Part shown: piece by piece, positions 7,021-14,212 of the stretch
How positions within the stretch are numbered: position 1 is the first letter of the stretch
Layout of the letters: each line of letters starts with the position of its first letter
Origin: SLJN01 sp964505385
GTDB taxonomy: Bacteria > Bacteroidota > Rhodothermia > Balneolales > Natronogracilivirgulaceae
Length of the DNA: 14,212 nt
Reading direction: 5' to 3'
Assembly (NCBI GenBank): GCA_964505385.1
Contig: CAZDIA010000062.1
Location: 1-14,212, forward strand
Made by a program: the position numbers and the translations under genes
Notes under the pieces: model-generated
The model's database searches: none
What the model was told of the DNA's origin: nothing
Seen by the model: only the letters and a program-made list of their open reading frames with translations

Positions 7021-10000
7021 ATGAAGATTATTCTATACACATGTTTTGTAACTCTTCTTTTTAATGTAGCCGCTTTTGCAGACGATCATGACACTCGATT
7101 ACTACGGTTTCCTGCAATTCATGATGGTCAAATCGTCTTCACATATGCCGGCAACCTTTTTACAGTGGACAAGGATGGCGGAACAGCCAGACAACTCACC
7201 AATCACGACGGGTTTGAAATGTTTCCAAGATTCTCCCCGGATGGGTCTGAAATCGCCTTCACCGGCCAGTATGACGGAAACACCGAAGTATTCACAATCC
7301 CGGCCGAAGGTGGAGAACCAAAGCGTATTACCGTTACACCCACTCTTGCACGGGATGATGTAGGAGACCGAATGGGGCCTAATAACATAGTAATGGGATG
7401 GCATCCGGAAGGTGACAAAGTAATGTATCGATCCAGGAAACGCTCATTTAATCCTTTTCAGGGACAGCTCTATCTGGCAGACATGGAAGGTGACGTATCC
7501 GAACAGGTTCCTTTACCACGGGGAGGTTTTGCCACTTACTCACCTGATGGTACTCAGTTGGCATATAATCGAATCTTCCGCGAATTCCGCACCTGGAAAC
7601 GGTACCGGGGTGGCATGGCTGATGAAGTATGGATCCACGATTTCGAAACCGACGAAACGCGACAGTTAACAGATACCGATGCCCAGAACATCATTCCGAT
7701 GTGGCATGGTGATCAGATCTTTTTCGTCTCTGACCGCGATGAGAATCAACGTATGAATCTTTGGGTCCATGATCTTGAAACCGAAGAAGAACGACAACTG
7801 ACTTTCTTCGAGGACTTTGATGTAAAATTTGCCTCAATCGGCAACAACGCCATTGTATTTGAAAATGGCGGCTATATCTACCGCTTTGACATTGAAACTG
7901 AAGAATACGATCAGGTACCTATCCGGGTAGCTACTGATAATATTTACAGCCGCGGAGGAAATACAAAAGTAGATGAAGATATCCAGGACTATGGAATTGC
8001 TCCCGATGGCAACCGGGCAGTGTTTAACGCCCGTGGGGATGTGTTTACCGTACCTGCCTCAAGCGGGATAACCCGGAATGTTACCGAATCATCCGGTGTC
8101 CACGCCCGTGATCCGGAATGGTCGCCTGACGGGGAGAATATAGCCTACATTTCTGATAAAACCGGAGAAAATGAACTTTGGATGCAACCTGAAAACGGAG
8201 CTGAGGAACCGGTACAACTAACTGAAGATGCAGACACCTATTATTTCTCGCTGCAATGGTCACCGGATAGCGAGCATATTCTATGGTCGGATAAAAAGCT
8301 GCGTTTGCAATTCGTAAATACAGATACTCGAGAAGTTACCCTGGTAGACGAGGCCAGTTATTGGGAAATAACCGATTACACGTGGTCGCCCGACGGTAAC
8401 TGGATTGCTTTTACCCGCCCTGAAGACGAAGGTATGTCGCGTATCTATCTATACTCGATAGAAGATGATGAGAAATTTCCCGTAACCGATAAGTGGTATG
8501 CTTCTTCAAACCCTGAATTCAGTGAATGTGGCAAATATTTATACTTCACGTCTAACCGGAATTTCAGTCCCACCTATAGCTGGACAGAGTGGAACCACGC
8601 TTATCAGGATATGGCCGGGATATATCTGATTACACTCGCTAAGGAAGTACCCTCGCCCTTCTTACCGGAGAATGATGAAGTACATCAGGATAGTGAGCAA
8701 GAAGAGTCCGATATATCCGGCGATAATGTCGTTGTTGACCGGGATGGTATCATCGATCGAATTGTTGAACTTCCGGTTGATGCTTCCAATTACAGTAATC
8801 TCTCTTCGGCAAATGGGAAATTATATTACATGCGAAATGGAAGTGCCGATCCACAGCCATTATTACTGATGTTCGATATGCAGGAAGAATCCGAAACCGA
8901 ACTCGGTGCGGTCACCGGATTTGAAATTTCGGCCGATCAATCCAAAATGTTGGTCGTTCAACAAAACGAGTACGCCATAATTGACCTGCCTGTCCAGCCT
9001 CTTGATATTACCGAACACCTGAAACTGGACAATATGCGGATCACTTTGGATCGCAGGGCAGAATGGCTGCAAATTTTTGATGAAAGCTGGCGGCAGATGC
9101 GTGATTTTATGTACGCCGATAACTTGCATGGGGTAGATTGGGATGCTATACATGAACAATATCGTCCGCTTGCCAAAGCTGCAAGACACCGCCTTGAACT
9201 TACTTATGTTCTCGGGGAAATGGTAAGTGAATTGAATGTTGGCCACGCTTATGTTGGTGGCGGAGATGTTCCCGAACCGGACCGCGAACAAGTTGGCATG
9301 CTGGGTGCCGAACTCAGCCGCACAGACGATGGATATTATCATATCGACAATATCCTGGATGGAGAAAACTGGCAGGACAATCGACGATCACCGCTGACAG
9401 AAGTCGGGGCCAGCGTTCCGGAAGGTAGCTATATCATTGCCGTTAATGGCAAATCGACTTCAGAGATGACAAATATTCGCAATTCCATGATTGGTCTGGT
9501 TGATGAACCAGTAGTATTGACAGTAAATGATGAACCACAGCATTCCGGTTCCCGTGATGTAGTGGTAAAGCCAATCGCTGATGAAGCGGATTTGTACTAT
9601 TATAACTGGGTTCAAGACAATATTGAAACCGTTAATGAAAAAACCGACGGTCGTGTTGGTTACATTCATATTCCGGATATGGGTCCGGGCGGATTAAACG
9701 AATTTGTTAAACATTTTTACCCGCAGCTTCGAAAGGAGGCTTTGATAATCGACGTTCGCGGCAACGGTGGCGGCAATGTCTCGCCGATGATTATCGAACG
9801 TCTGCGTCGTGAAATGGCGATGGTAAGTGCTCCCCGGAATGTTTCTCCGCGTCCCAATCCCGAAGATATGCATCTCGGCCCGAAAGTAACGCTTATAGAT
9901 GAACACTCAGCATCTGATGGTGATATCTTTCCATTTCGTTTTCGTAAACATGATCTCGGACCGGTCATCGGGCAGCGATCATGGGGAGGAGTGATCGGCA

Positions 10001-10254
10001 TTCGGGGTACGCTACCCTTTGTTGATGGCGGTTTTCTCAATCGACCGGAATACGGCCTCTATGATGTTGAAGGAGAAGAATGGATCCTGGAAGGAGTCGG
10101 TGTTGATCCCGACATTGAAGTTGATAACGATCCGGCACGGGAATACGCAGGCATCGACGATCAACTCAATAGGGGTATCGAAGAGGTTCTCGAACTTCTC
10201 GAAGAAGTGGAAGTCGAGCTGCCCGAACGGCCTGATTTTCCCATCAGGAATTAA
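7021..10254 (+). CDS. Exported tricorn-like S41 serine peptidase
   Basis: This 1077-residue protein matches the tricorn protease plan. A signal peptide (MKIILY... cleaved near AFA-DD, about residue 20) is followed by TolB/WD-like propeller repeats with SPDG turns through about residue 570. A mixed helical domain follows, then a PDZ-like region near 770-850 and the S41 catalytic core. The catalytic residues are recognisable: His742 in NVGHAY, Ser965 and Asp966 in SASDGD, and Glu1024 in LEGVGVDPD. They correspond to His746, Ser965, Asp966 and Glu1023 of the Thermoplasma enzyme, and DVRGNGGGN gives the oxyanion-loop region. It should degrade peptides, here in the periplasm or attached to the envelope rather than in the cytosol. 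The in-frame ATG at 6970 would add 17 residues that hide the signal peptide, so 7021 is preferred. The protein is strongly acidic. It stands alone between a long gap and a strong terminator. Confidence 0.93.
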   Translation: MKIILYTCFVTLLFNVAAFADDHDTRLLRFPAIHDGQIVFTYAGNLFTVDKDGGTARQLTNHDGFEMFPRFSPDGSEIAFTGQYDGNTEVFTIPAEGGEPKRITVTPTLARDDVGDRMGPNNIVMGWHPEGDKVMYRSRKRSFNPFQGQLYLADMEGDVSEQVPLPRGGFATYSPDGTQLAYNRIFREFRTWKRYRGGMADEVWIHDFETDETRQLTDTDAQNIIPMWHGDQIFFVSDRDENQRMNLWVHDLETEEERQLTFFEDFDVKFASIGNNAIVFENGGYIYRFDIETEEYDQVPIRVATDNIYSRGGNTKVDEDIQDYGIAPDGNRAVFNARGDVFTVPASSGITRNVTESSGVHARDPEWSPDGENIAYISDKTGENELWMQPENGAEEPVQLTEDADTYYFSLQWSPDSEHILWSDKKLRLQFVNTDTREVTLVDEASYWEITDYTWSPDGNWIAFTRPEDEGMSRIYLYSIEDDEKFPVTDKWYASSNPEFSECGKYLYFTSNRNFSPTYSWTEWNHAYQDMAGIYLITLAKEVPSPFLPENDEVHQDSEQEESDISGDNVVVDRDGIIDRIVELPVDASNYSNLSSANGKLYYMRNGSADPQPLLLMFDMQEESETELGAVTGFEISADQSKMLVVQQNEYAIIDLPVQPLDITEHLKLDNMRITLDRRAEWLQIFDESWRQMRDFMYADNLHGVDWDAIHEQYRPLAKAARHRLELTYVLGEMVSELNVGHAYVGGGDVPEPDREQVGMLGAELSRTDDGYYHIDNILDGENWQDNRRSPLTEVGASVPEGSYIIAVNGKSTSEMTNIRNSMIGLVDEPVVLTVNDEPQHSGSRDVVVKPIADEADLYYYNWVQDNIETVNEKTDGRVGYIHIPDMGPGGLNEFVKHFYPQLRKEALIIDVRGNGGGNVSPMIIERLRREMAMVSAPRNVSPRPNPEDMHLGPKVTLIDEHSASDGDIFPFRFRKHDLGPVIGQRSWGGVIGIRGTLPFVDGGFLNRPEYGLYDVEGEEWILEGVGVDPDIEVDNDPAREYAGIDDQLNRGIEEVLELLEEVEVELPERPDFPIRN

Positions 10255-10280
10255 TCCACGTTTATTCAACTGGCATTAAT

Positions 10281-10320
10281 AAAAAAGCCTCTGCTGTCTT
10301 GCAGGGGCTTTTTTCTTTTT
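10281..10320 (+). terminator. Rho-independent terminator after the tricorn-like protease
   Basis: AAAAAAGCCTCTGC (10281-10294), loop TGTCTT, and GCAGGGGCTTTTTT (10301-10314) form a 14-pair stem with one G-T pair, and the T-rich tract continues to 10320. It starts 26 bases after the protease stop. The A-tract on the left would also give a T-tract on the opposite strand, but no gene reads toward it from the right, so it serves the protease. Confidence 0.92.
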
Positions 10321-10541
10321 AGTGCATAACGATTATTTCTATAAAGGGAGATAATTAATTTTACTTCTGAAATTTGTTAAGAGTAGCCGGGTACCGGGTT
10401 CTTTGCGCTGTGGTGAGTAAATGCTTGAAATTTTGAAAACTTTGATGGTAGCAAACTAATGTTTTCCAAAAAAATATAGCAAAATTGAAACCTTAATATT
10501 ATTATTTCGTACCCGATTGTGTCCTGTCAATAACCATCAGA

Positions 10542-10546
10542 AAGGA
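10542..10546 (+). promoter_or_regulatory. Ribosome binding site of the TlpA-like gene
   Basis: AAGGA lies eight bases before the ATG at 10555 and supports this start. The 234 bases between the terminator and this gene are AT-rich. I found no promoter there with two matching hexamers. Confidence 0.6.
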
Positions 10547-10554
10547 ATATCGAC

Positions 10555-11229
10555 ATGAGTATTTTCGCTACTGCTATACTGATTACAACAGCTATTCTGG
10601 CTTTGGGTGCAGCTTTGATCATCATTCCCATCCGCAAAAAGCCCCAACGTAAATGGGTTTATTTCGTAACAATCGGCCCGGGAATCATCCTTACGTTGAT
10701 TGGAGTTATAGCCGTTTTAGGGGTATTTCAAGCCCAAACCGAATTGCGGGCGTTGGATGCCGATGTGCAAGAGCATATAGATAAACCGGCACCCGAACTT
10801 GCTTTTACCACCCTTGGTGAAGAACAGGAAATGCGGATTTCGGATTACCGCGGTCAGACAGTGATGATTAACTTTTGGGCTACCTGGTGTCCGCCGTGTA
10901 TTGAAGAGATGCCGGATCTTAGCGAGCTTGCTGATGCCTACTCCGACGAATTGGTGATTTTGTGTCTTTCTGATGAAGATGCCGAAACGGTTGAGAGTTG
11001 GGTATCCGAAACTCCCGGACTGAATCAGAAAATCGGTCTTGTCGATAAGGCCGATATTAAAGCTCCATTCAACCAAATGTTTGCAGTACGTCCGGCTACT
11101 TTTATACTTGATGAAGAAGGAGTGGTGAGAGAATATATCCGCGGCTCCCGAAATTACGAAGAGTTTGAAGAATATATGGTACCGCACTTGTCGGGTGATC
11201 AAGAAGAGTTAACGGAAGTGGCAGAATAG
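10555..11229 (+). CDS. Membrane-anchored TlpA/ResA-like thiol-disulfide oxidoreductase
   Basis: This 224-residue protein begins with two membrane segments (about residues 3-25 and 34-58) joined by a Lys/Arg-rich cytoplasmic loop (RKKPQRK). A thioredoxin-fold domain follows (about 78-210). This hairpin puts both termini, including the thioredoxin domain, on the periplasmic side. The redox motif is WCPPC with Cys112 and Cys115, and the cis-Pro is Pro180 in VRPATF. The preceding phrase MINFWATWCPPC is typical of the TlpA/ResA/AlkyIhydroperoxide-reductase-TSA group. The expected role is reduction of protein or cytochrome-c thiols outside the cytoplasm. The usual family members have one anchor, so the second segment is a mild departure. 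No cytochrome biogenesis gene is adjacent, so the substrate is unknown. The C-terminal tail is acidic. Confidence 0.9.
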   Translation: MSIFATAILITTAILALGAALIIIPIRKKPQRKWVYFVTIGPGIILTLIGVIAVLGVFQAQTELRALDADVQEHIDKPAPELAFTTLGEEQEMRISDYRGQTVMINFWATWCPPCIEEMPDLSELADAYSDELVILCLSDEDAETVESWVSETPGLNQKIGLVDKADIKAPFNQMFAVRPATFILDEEGVVREYIRGSRNYEEFEEYMVPHLSGDQEELTEVAE

Positions 11230-11309
11230 CTGCAGTATTTTTTGTTGTAACCGGTATAGAGCATTAGTGGTATGATGTCGGAAAAATTAAATATACTACT
11301 AAATTTAAA

Positions 11310-12161
11310 TCACTCATTAAGCTTCTCCCGGCCACCGGTCAGACCATAAATACCGATCCCCAGAGCAAGGAGCCCTATAGTGCATATTACACTGACTCCG
11401 GCCTGTCCTTCTGCGATGGCAGGTAAAATAAGCACCGGCAACCCGACATAAGCCGCATCATACCCATACCCCGCGATGGTTTCCGAGGCACGGGCATTTC
11501 GGTAATGTGCCAGTTGGGTCATACCCAAAGCTCCCGCCGCACCGATAAAACTGAGCAGAAAGAGCGTCAGCCCGAAACTTGTGGAGGGCAAAAACGCGGC
11601 ACTGCCGGTATCGTACTGCGCCACTCCTTTAAGAAGCGAATCCAGCGCCAGAAACATCCCACCGAGCAGTCCGAATAACACCCCTCTGGGTATGTTGATA
11701 TATCTGCGACCCAGCTGATCCAAAGGCCATATCATGGTCATGGCTGCAACACCAAGTACCAATAATGGATACGGATTGAGGGTGCTCATATCAAGCGAAT
11801 CGCCGGTAAGTCCGTCGATACCCAACAGTACGGTGCCTGCTATGAGAAAAGCTGCCCCCACCAGATCTCTTGGCCGTATTTTATGCCCGAGCTTGATGCT
11901 TGAAAACACCATAAGCACGATGATGCCTGCGGCATACATCGAAGTATAAAGCACGGTAGGCCCAAACCGGTTGGCCAGAATAACCCAAAGTGGTGCGGTG
12001 AGATTGAGAGTAACCCCAATCCCGTAAATCAAGCGGGTACGTGACGAGCTCGTCTGTCCGGCCATCCGCCGGATGCCAAGCTGCATCAACCCCTGTGAAA
12101 AGTGGATGACCGCTGACCCGATAACCCCTATAGTGAGGGCAATAACATAATTAATTTCCAT
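11310..12161 (-). CDS. DMT-superfamily (EamA-like) membrane transporter
   Basis: This 283-residue protein is almost entirely membrane segments, about nine to ten, arranged as two related halves (about 1-118 and 128-277) as in drug/metabolite transporters. Features include an N-terminal segment beginning INYVIALTIGVIG, the PLWVILANRFGP loop typical of DMT first halves, and a basic loop KLGHKIRPRDLVG before the fourth segment. A second-half segment reads LGMTQLAHYRNA. The layout also recalls the NIPA/DMT group. The substrate cannot be told from sequence: amino acids, metabolites and Mg2+ are all known for relatives. The start lies 25 bases downstream of the stop of the disulfide oxidoreductase gene on the same strand, so the two are probably co-transcribed. 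No clear Shine-Dalgarno sequence is present. Confidence 0.8.
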   Translation of the reverse strand: MEINYVIALTIGVIGSAVIHFSQGLMQLGIRRMAGQTSSSRTRLIYGIGVTLNLTAPLWVILANRFGPTVLYTSMYAAGIIVLMVFSSIKLGHKIRPRDLVGAAFLIAGTVLLGIDGLTGDSLDMSTLNPYPLLVLGVAAMTMIWPLDQLGRRYINIPRGVLFGLLGGMFLALDSLLKGVAQYDTGSAAFLPSTSFGLTLFLLSFIGAAGALGMTQLAHYRNARASETIAGYGYDAAYVGLPVLILPAIAEGQAGVSVICTIGLLALGIGIYGLTGGREKLNE

Positions 12162-12186
12162 GGCAGGTTTATTTCTGAATCCAACC

Positions 12187-13548
12187 TTACTCCACTTTTT
12201 TCAGGTTGTCCAGCGTCCACGGCATCAGTTCGGATACGGTGGGATGCACCATCACCGCTTTCCGGTACTCGCGGCACGGGATACGGCTGTGCATCATCAC
12301 GGCAAACATGTTGATGATCTCATCACCACCGGTACCAAGTATCGAAACACCGAGAAACTGATCAGTGTCGCCATCGATCAGAATTTTGGCAAACCCTTTG
12401 GTCTCGGCCATCTCTTTGGCTCGATTGATTTTACTCATCGGGCGCACTGCTTTAAACACCTGTTTGCCTTCGGCAAGAGCTTCTTTTTCGGTAAGTCCTA
12501 CTCTTCCCAATGGCGGATCGGTAAACAAACCGTAGATGGTACCGCGCTGCGAGATCGCCCGGTCGCCGCCGAACATGTAATCGAGTACCACTTCAGCATC
12601 ATTTACAGAGGTATGGGTAAAAGCGCCCTGCCCGTTCACATCACCAATGGCAAAAACCCCATCTACACCGGTGCGGCAGTAATCATCCACAGAGATGAAC
12701 CCGCGATTGTCCACGGTAAGTCCTCCCTGCTCCGGTTCGAGGGTATCCGAATTGGGCCGGCGTCCTGCGGCCATAAGCAGATGCGAACCCTGAATAACTT
12801 CGCCTGATTTTAGCTTCAGTTCAACGCCATCGGCATCACCGGAGGCTTGTTCGGTTTCGGCATTGAGATGCACGGTAACCCCCTCGTCTTCCAGAATTTC
12901 CTGAATGGCAGAAGCGACGTCTTCATCTTCTTTGGGCATAAGCTGATTCTCGCGCTGTATAAGGGTCACCCGGCTGCCGAATCGCCGATAGATCTGACTG
13001 AATTCCACGCCGATATATCCTCCGCCCATCACAACCAGATGTTCGGGCAGGGTTTCCAGATCAAGAAGCCCGCCGCTGTCCAGCCACGGCACTTCGTTGA
13101 TGCCCGCTATCGGCGGGGCTACAGCCCGGGTACCGGTGTTGATGTAGATGTTCTCCGCAGTGATCTCATCATCGCCGGCCCGAACGGTTTTTTGACCGGT
13201 GAAAGCTCCCCACGATTTATAGAGGGTAACATTTTCAGTATTCTGCATCCATTTTTCCATGCCGGTGGTCGCACCGTTACGAATTTCGTTCATCCGCTCC
13301 CGGATTCGGTCGTAGTCAATACGAACTTCGCCGGCGTTGAACCCGAACTCCTTTCCTCTCCGTGCATTATGCACCGCCCGGGCACTGGCTACCAGCGTCT
13401 TGGTAGGTGTGCAGCCATAATTAACACAACTGCCTCCCGGTTTATCTCCTTCTACCACGGCAATCGAATCGCCGGTGGGAATCAGACGTGCTAACATGGT
13501 GCCGGTTGCCTGACCGGTACCGAGGATGAGATGGTTAAATTTCTTCAT
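12187..13548 (-). CDS. FAD-dependent pyridine nucleotide-disulfide oxidoreductase (mercuric-reductase-like)
   Basis: This 453-residue flavoprotein belongs to the class I family with dihydrolipoamide dehydrogenase, glutathione reductase and MerA. An N-terminal FAD site (ILGTGQATG, 8-16) precedes the redox pair Cys41/Cys46 in GGSCVNYGCTPTKT. The NAD(P)H site GGGYIGVEF is at 175-183, the second FAD motif AIGDV at 300-304, and the C-terminal dimerisation domain ends with HPTVSE (His435, Glu440), the usual active-site base pair. It lacks the N-terminal metal-binding domain and the C-terminal Cys pair of true mercuric reductases. Mercury reduction is therefore unlikely and the substrate is unknown. 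In the first glycine motif the third Gly position is Thr15, with Gly at 16, a small departure. It heads a probable two-gene operon with the downstream transporter. No mer genes are nearby. Confidence 0.9.
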   Translation of the reverse strand: MKKFNHLILGTGQATGTMLARLIPTGDSIAVVEGDKPGGSCVNYGCTPTKTLVASARAVHNARRGKEFGFNAGEVRIDYDRIRERMNEIRNGATTGMEKWMQNTENVTLYKSWGAFTGQKTVRAGDDEITAENIYINTGTRAVAPPIAGINEVPWLDSGGLLDLETLPEHLVVMGGGYIGVEFSQIYRRFGSRVTLIQRENQLMPKEDEDVASAIQEILEDEGVTVHLNAETEQASGDADGVELKLKSGEVIQGSHLLMAAGRRPNSDTLEPEQGGLTVDNRGFISVDDYCRTGVDGVFAIGDVNGQGAFTHTSVNDAEVVLDYMFGGDRAISQRGTIYGLFTDPPLGRVGLTEKEALAEGKQVFKAVRPMSKINRAKEMAETKGFAKILIDGDTDQFLGVSILGTGGDEIINMFAVMMHSRIPCREYRKAVMVHPTVSELMPWTLDNLKKVE

Positions 13549-13632
13549 GTCAATATTTTTTATCCATAGAATTATTTATCTGATGAAATAGTACGAATAA
13601 AGAAATTAGTGTTAAAATGTTGGTTTAATAAG

Positions 13633-13650
13633 GTGTCAGGTATACGACAC
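13633..13650. promoter_or_regulatory. Imperfect palindrome upstream of the disulfide oxidoreductase gene
   Basis: GTGTCAGGTATACGACAC has matching 5-base arms GTGTC/GACAC around a centre containing GTATAC. It lies 85-102 bases upstream of the oxidoreductase start on its promoter side. The size and symmetry fit an operator for a dimeric regulator, but no regulator gene is in the window and there is no second copy. Confidence 0.25.
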
Positions 13651-13692
13651 AGTTGAGAGATTCGCCGGGATACTTGCAAAACATCGCTTAAA

Positions 13693-14068
13693 TCAAACTT
13701 TAACAATCACCCGCACTTTCCTCAATCCATTTCCTGCCGGCCGGGCAATAGTCAACACTACCAAAACCGAGCCATACACAATCACCCGCTCATCCAACAG
13801 ATCTACCGGGAGAAATTCGGAGAGTGCGCAGGCAAAGTTGATCACCCCAACATAATGCCAATGCAGACCACCACACATATCACCAGATTGTACGGCTTCG
13901 AGTTAATGGTGAGGCCGGGTAGCAGAATGTGGCTGTCGATCATCAGGAACAGGAATAATTTGCCGGCGGTGTGTTCATACAGATAAAACCGGCCGATAGT
14001 ACCGGTCAGAAAAGGGTAAAAACATCAAACAAACTTTCTCCAAACTTTTTCGGTAACTTGTAAAACAT
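13693..14068 (-). pseudogene. Small membrane-protein gene broken by two single-base losses
   Basis: Read on the - strand from the ATG at 14068, the frame begins MFYKLPKKFGESLFDVFTLF and hits TGA. The next frame continues TGTIGRFYLYEH through a hydrophobic segment to VVCIGIMLG and hits TGA. A third frame continues VINFACALSEFLPVDLL to VRVIVKV and a stop at 13693. Adding one T to the T4 run (complement 14010-14013) and one G to the G4 run (complement 13845-13848) joins all three into one 125-residue protein with about four membrane segments. That restoration makes chance unlikely. I do not recognise the family. It may be a decaying gene or an intact gene with two homopolymer sequencing errors. 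It lies between the oxidoreductase gene and a tRNA end, all on one strand. Confidence 0.6.
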
Positions 14069-14192
14069 GCACCAACTACAATGAATTTTGTGCAGTAAGT
14101 TAAATTAGACTATTAACTCAGGTATGTTTTTACCAAAGGTTTGTACCTGAAAATAAATGCCCCTGCAAGTCAACAACTTATAGAGATTAGTG

Positions 14193-14212
14193 TACCGGAG
14201 GTGGGACTCGAA
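14193..14212 (-). tRNA. 3' end of a tRNA gene cut by the window edge (isotype uncertain, possibly Leu)
   Basis: On the - strand the last 20 bases read TTCGAGTCCCACCTCCGGTA. This is the T-loop TTCGAGT, the 3' strand of the T-stem CCCAC, the 3' acceptor strand CTCCGGT and discriminator A. The next bases are CAC, so CCA would not be encoded. The invariant T54, T55, C56, A58 and C61 are all present. The rest of the gene, predicted to start ACCGGAG and to carry T-stem GTGGG, would lie beyond the right edge. Discriminator A fits Leu but many others too, so no isotype is claimed. Confidence 0.55.

Noticed and set aside
11220..11245. GCAG-AATAG-CTGC hairpin followed by TATTTTTTG at the end of the TlpA-like gene
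   Set aside because: Only four base pairs, and it overlaps the stop codon. It may help termination between the convergent genes but is too weak to list as a terminator.
12160..13494. Two 215-codon open frames on the + strand (12160-12807 and 12847-13494)
   Set aside because: They lie opposite the disulfide oxidoreductase gene, whose motifs are unmistakable. Their translations are His/Phe-rich, without domains or ribosome sites, typical of antisense shadows.
12187..13548. Calling the flavoprotein a true mercuric reductase (MerA)
   Set aside because: There is no N-terminal metal-binding domain, no C-terminal vicinal Cys pair and no mer operon neighbours. Only the general disulfide-reductase motifs are present.
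14119..14149. CAGGTA...TACCTG inverted repeat downstream of the tRNA end
   Set aside because: Six-base arms around a 19-base loop with no following T-run on either strand. Not a usable terminator, and no second copy to suggest a mobile-element end.

Overview
The window reads as a chromosomal segment of an environmental, probably salt-adapted member of the Bacteroidota / Balneolota / Rhodothermota side of the FCB group. That placement is inferred from three things: moderate GC, very Asp/Glu-rich soluble proteins, and starts that often lack a Shine-Dalgarno sequence. The gene set also fits: an FAA1-type acyl-CoA synthetase, an exported tricorn-like protease and a membrane-embedded spermidine-synthase-like protein. 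No marker gene in the window proves it.

Left part (1-6321, all + strand). A long-chain acyl-CoA synthetase (130-1932) is followed by a small probable lipoprotein of unknown function (2000-2476) and a 301-base gap with a nine-G tract and a possible promoter. Then comes a two-gene unit: a 783-residue polytopic protein with an embedded spermidine-synthase-like domain (2778-5129), and a PflX-type radical SAM protein with an apparent Tat signal peptide (5221-6321). This pair is the most interesting part of the window. By the positive-inside rule the synthase-like domain faces the periplasm, the same side to which the radical SAM protein would be exported. The synthase-like domain has also lost the acidic residues expected to hold decarboxylated SAM.

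Middle part (6322-11229, + strand). A 648-base gap holds two tiny reading frames with good ribosome binding sites and a short Cys-rich frame, none of them secure genes. A 1077-residue exported tricorn-like S41 protease follows (7021-10254), closed by a strong rho-independent terminator. Next is a membrane-anchored TlpA/ResA-like thioredoxin (10555-11229).

Right part (11310-14212, - strand). A FAD-dependent disulfide oxidoreductase related to mercuric reductase (12187-13548) is followed 25 bases downstream by a DMT-superfamily membrane transporter (11310-12161), probably in one operon. Upstream lies a small membrane-protein gene broken by two single-base losses (13693-14068). At the right edge is what looks like the 3' end of a tRNA gene (14193-14212) whose remainder lies outside the window. 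I saw no CRISPR array, transposase, integrase or rRNA.
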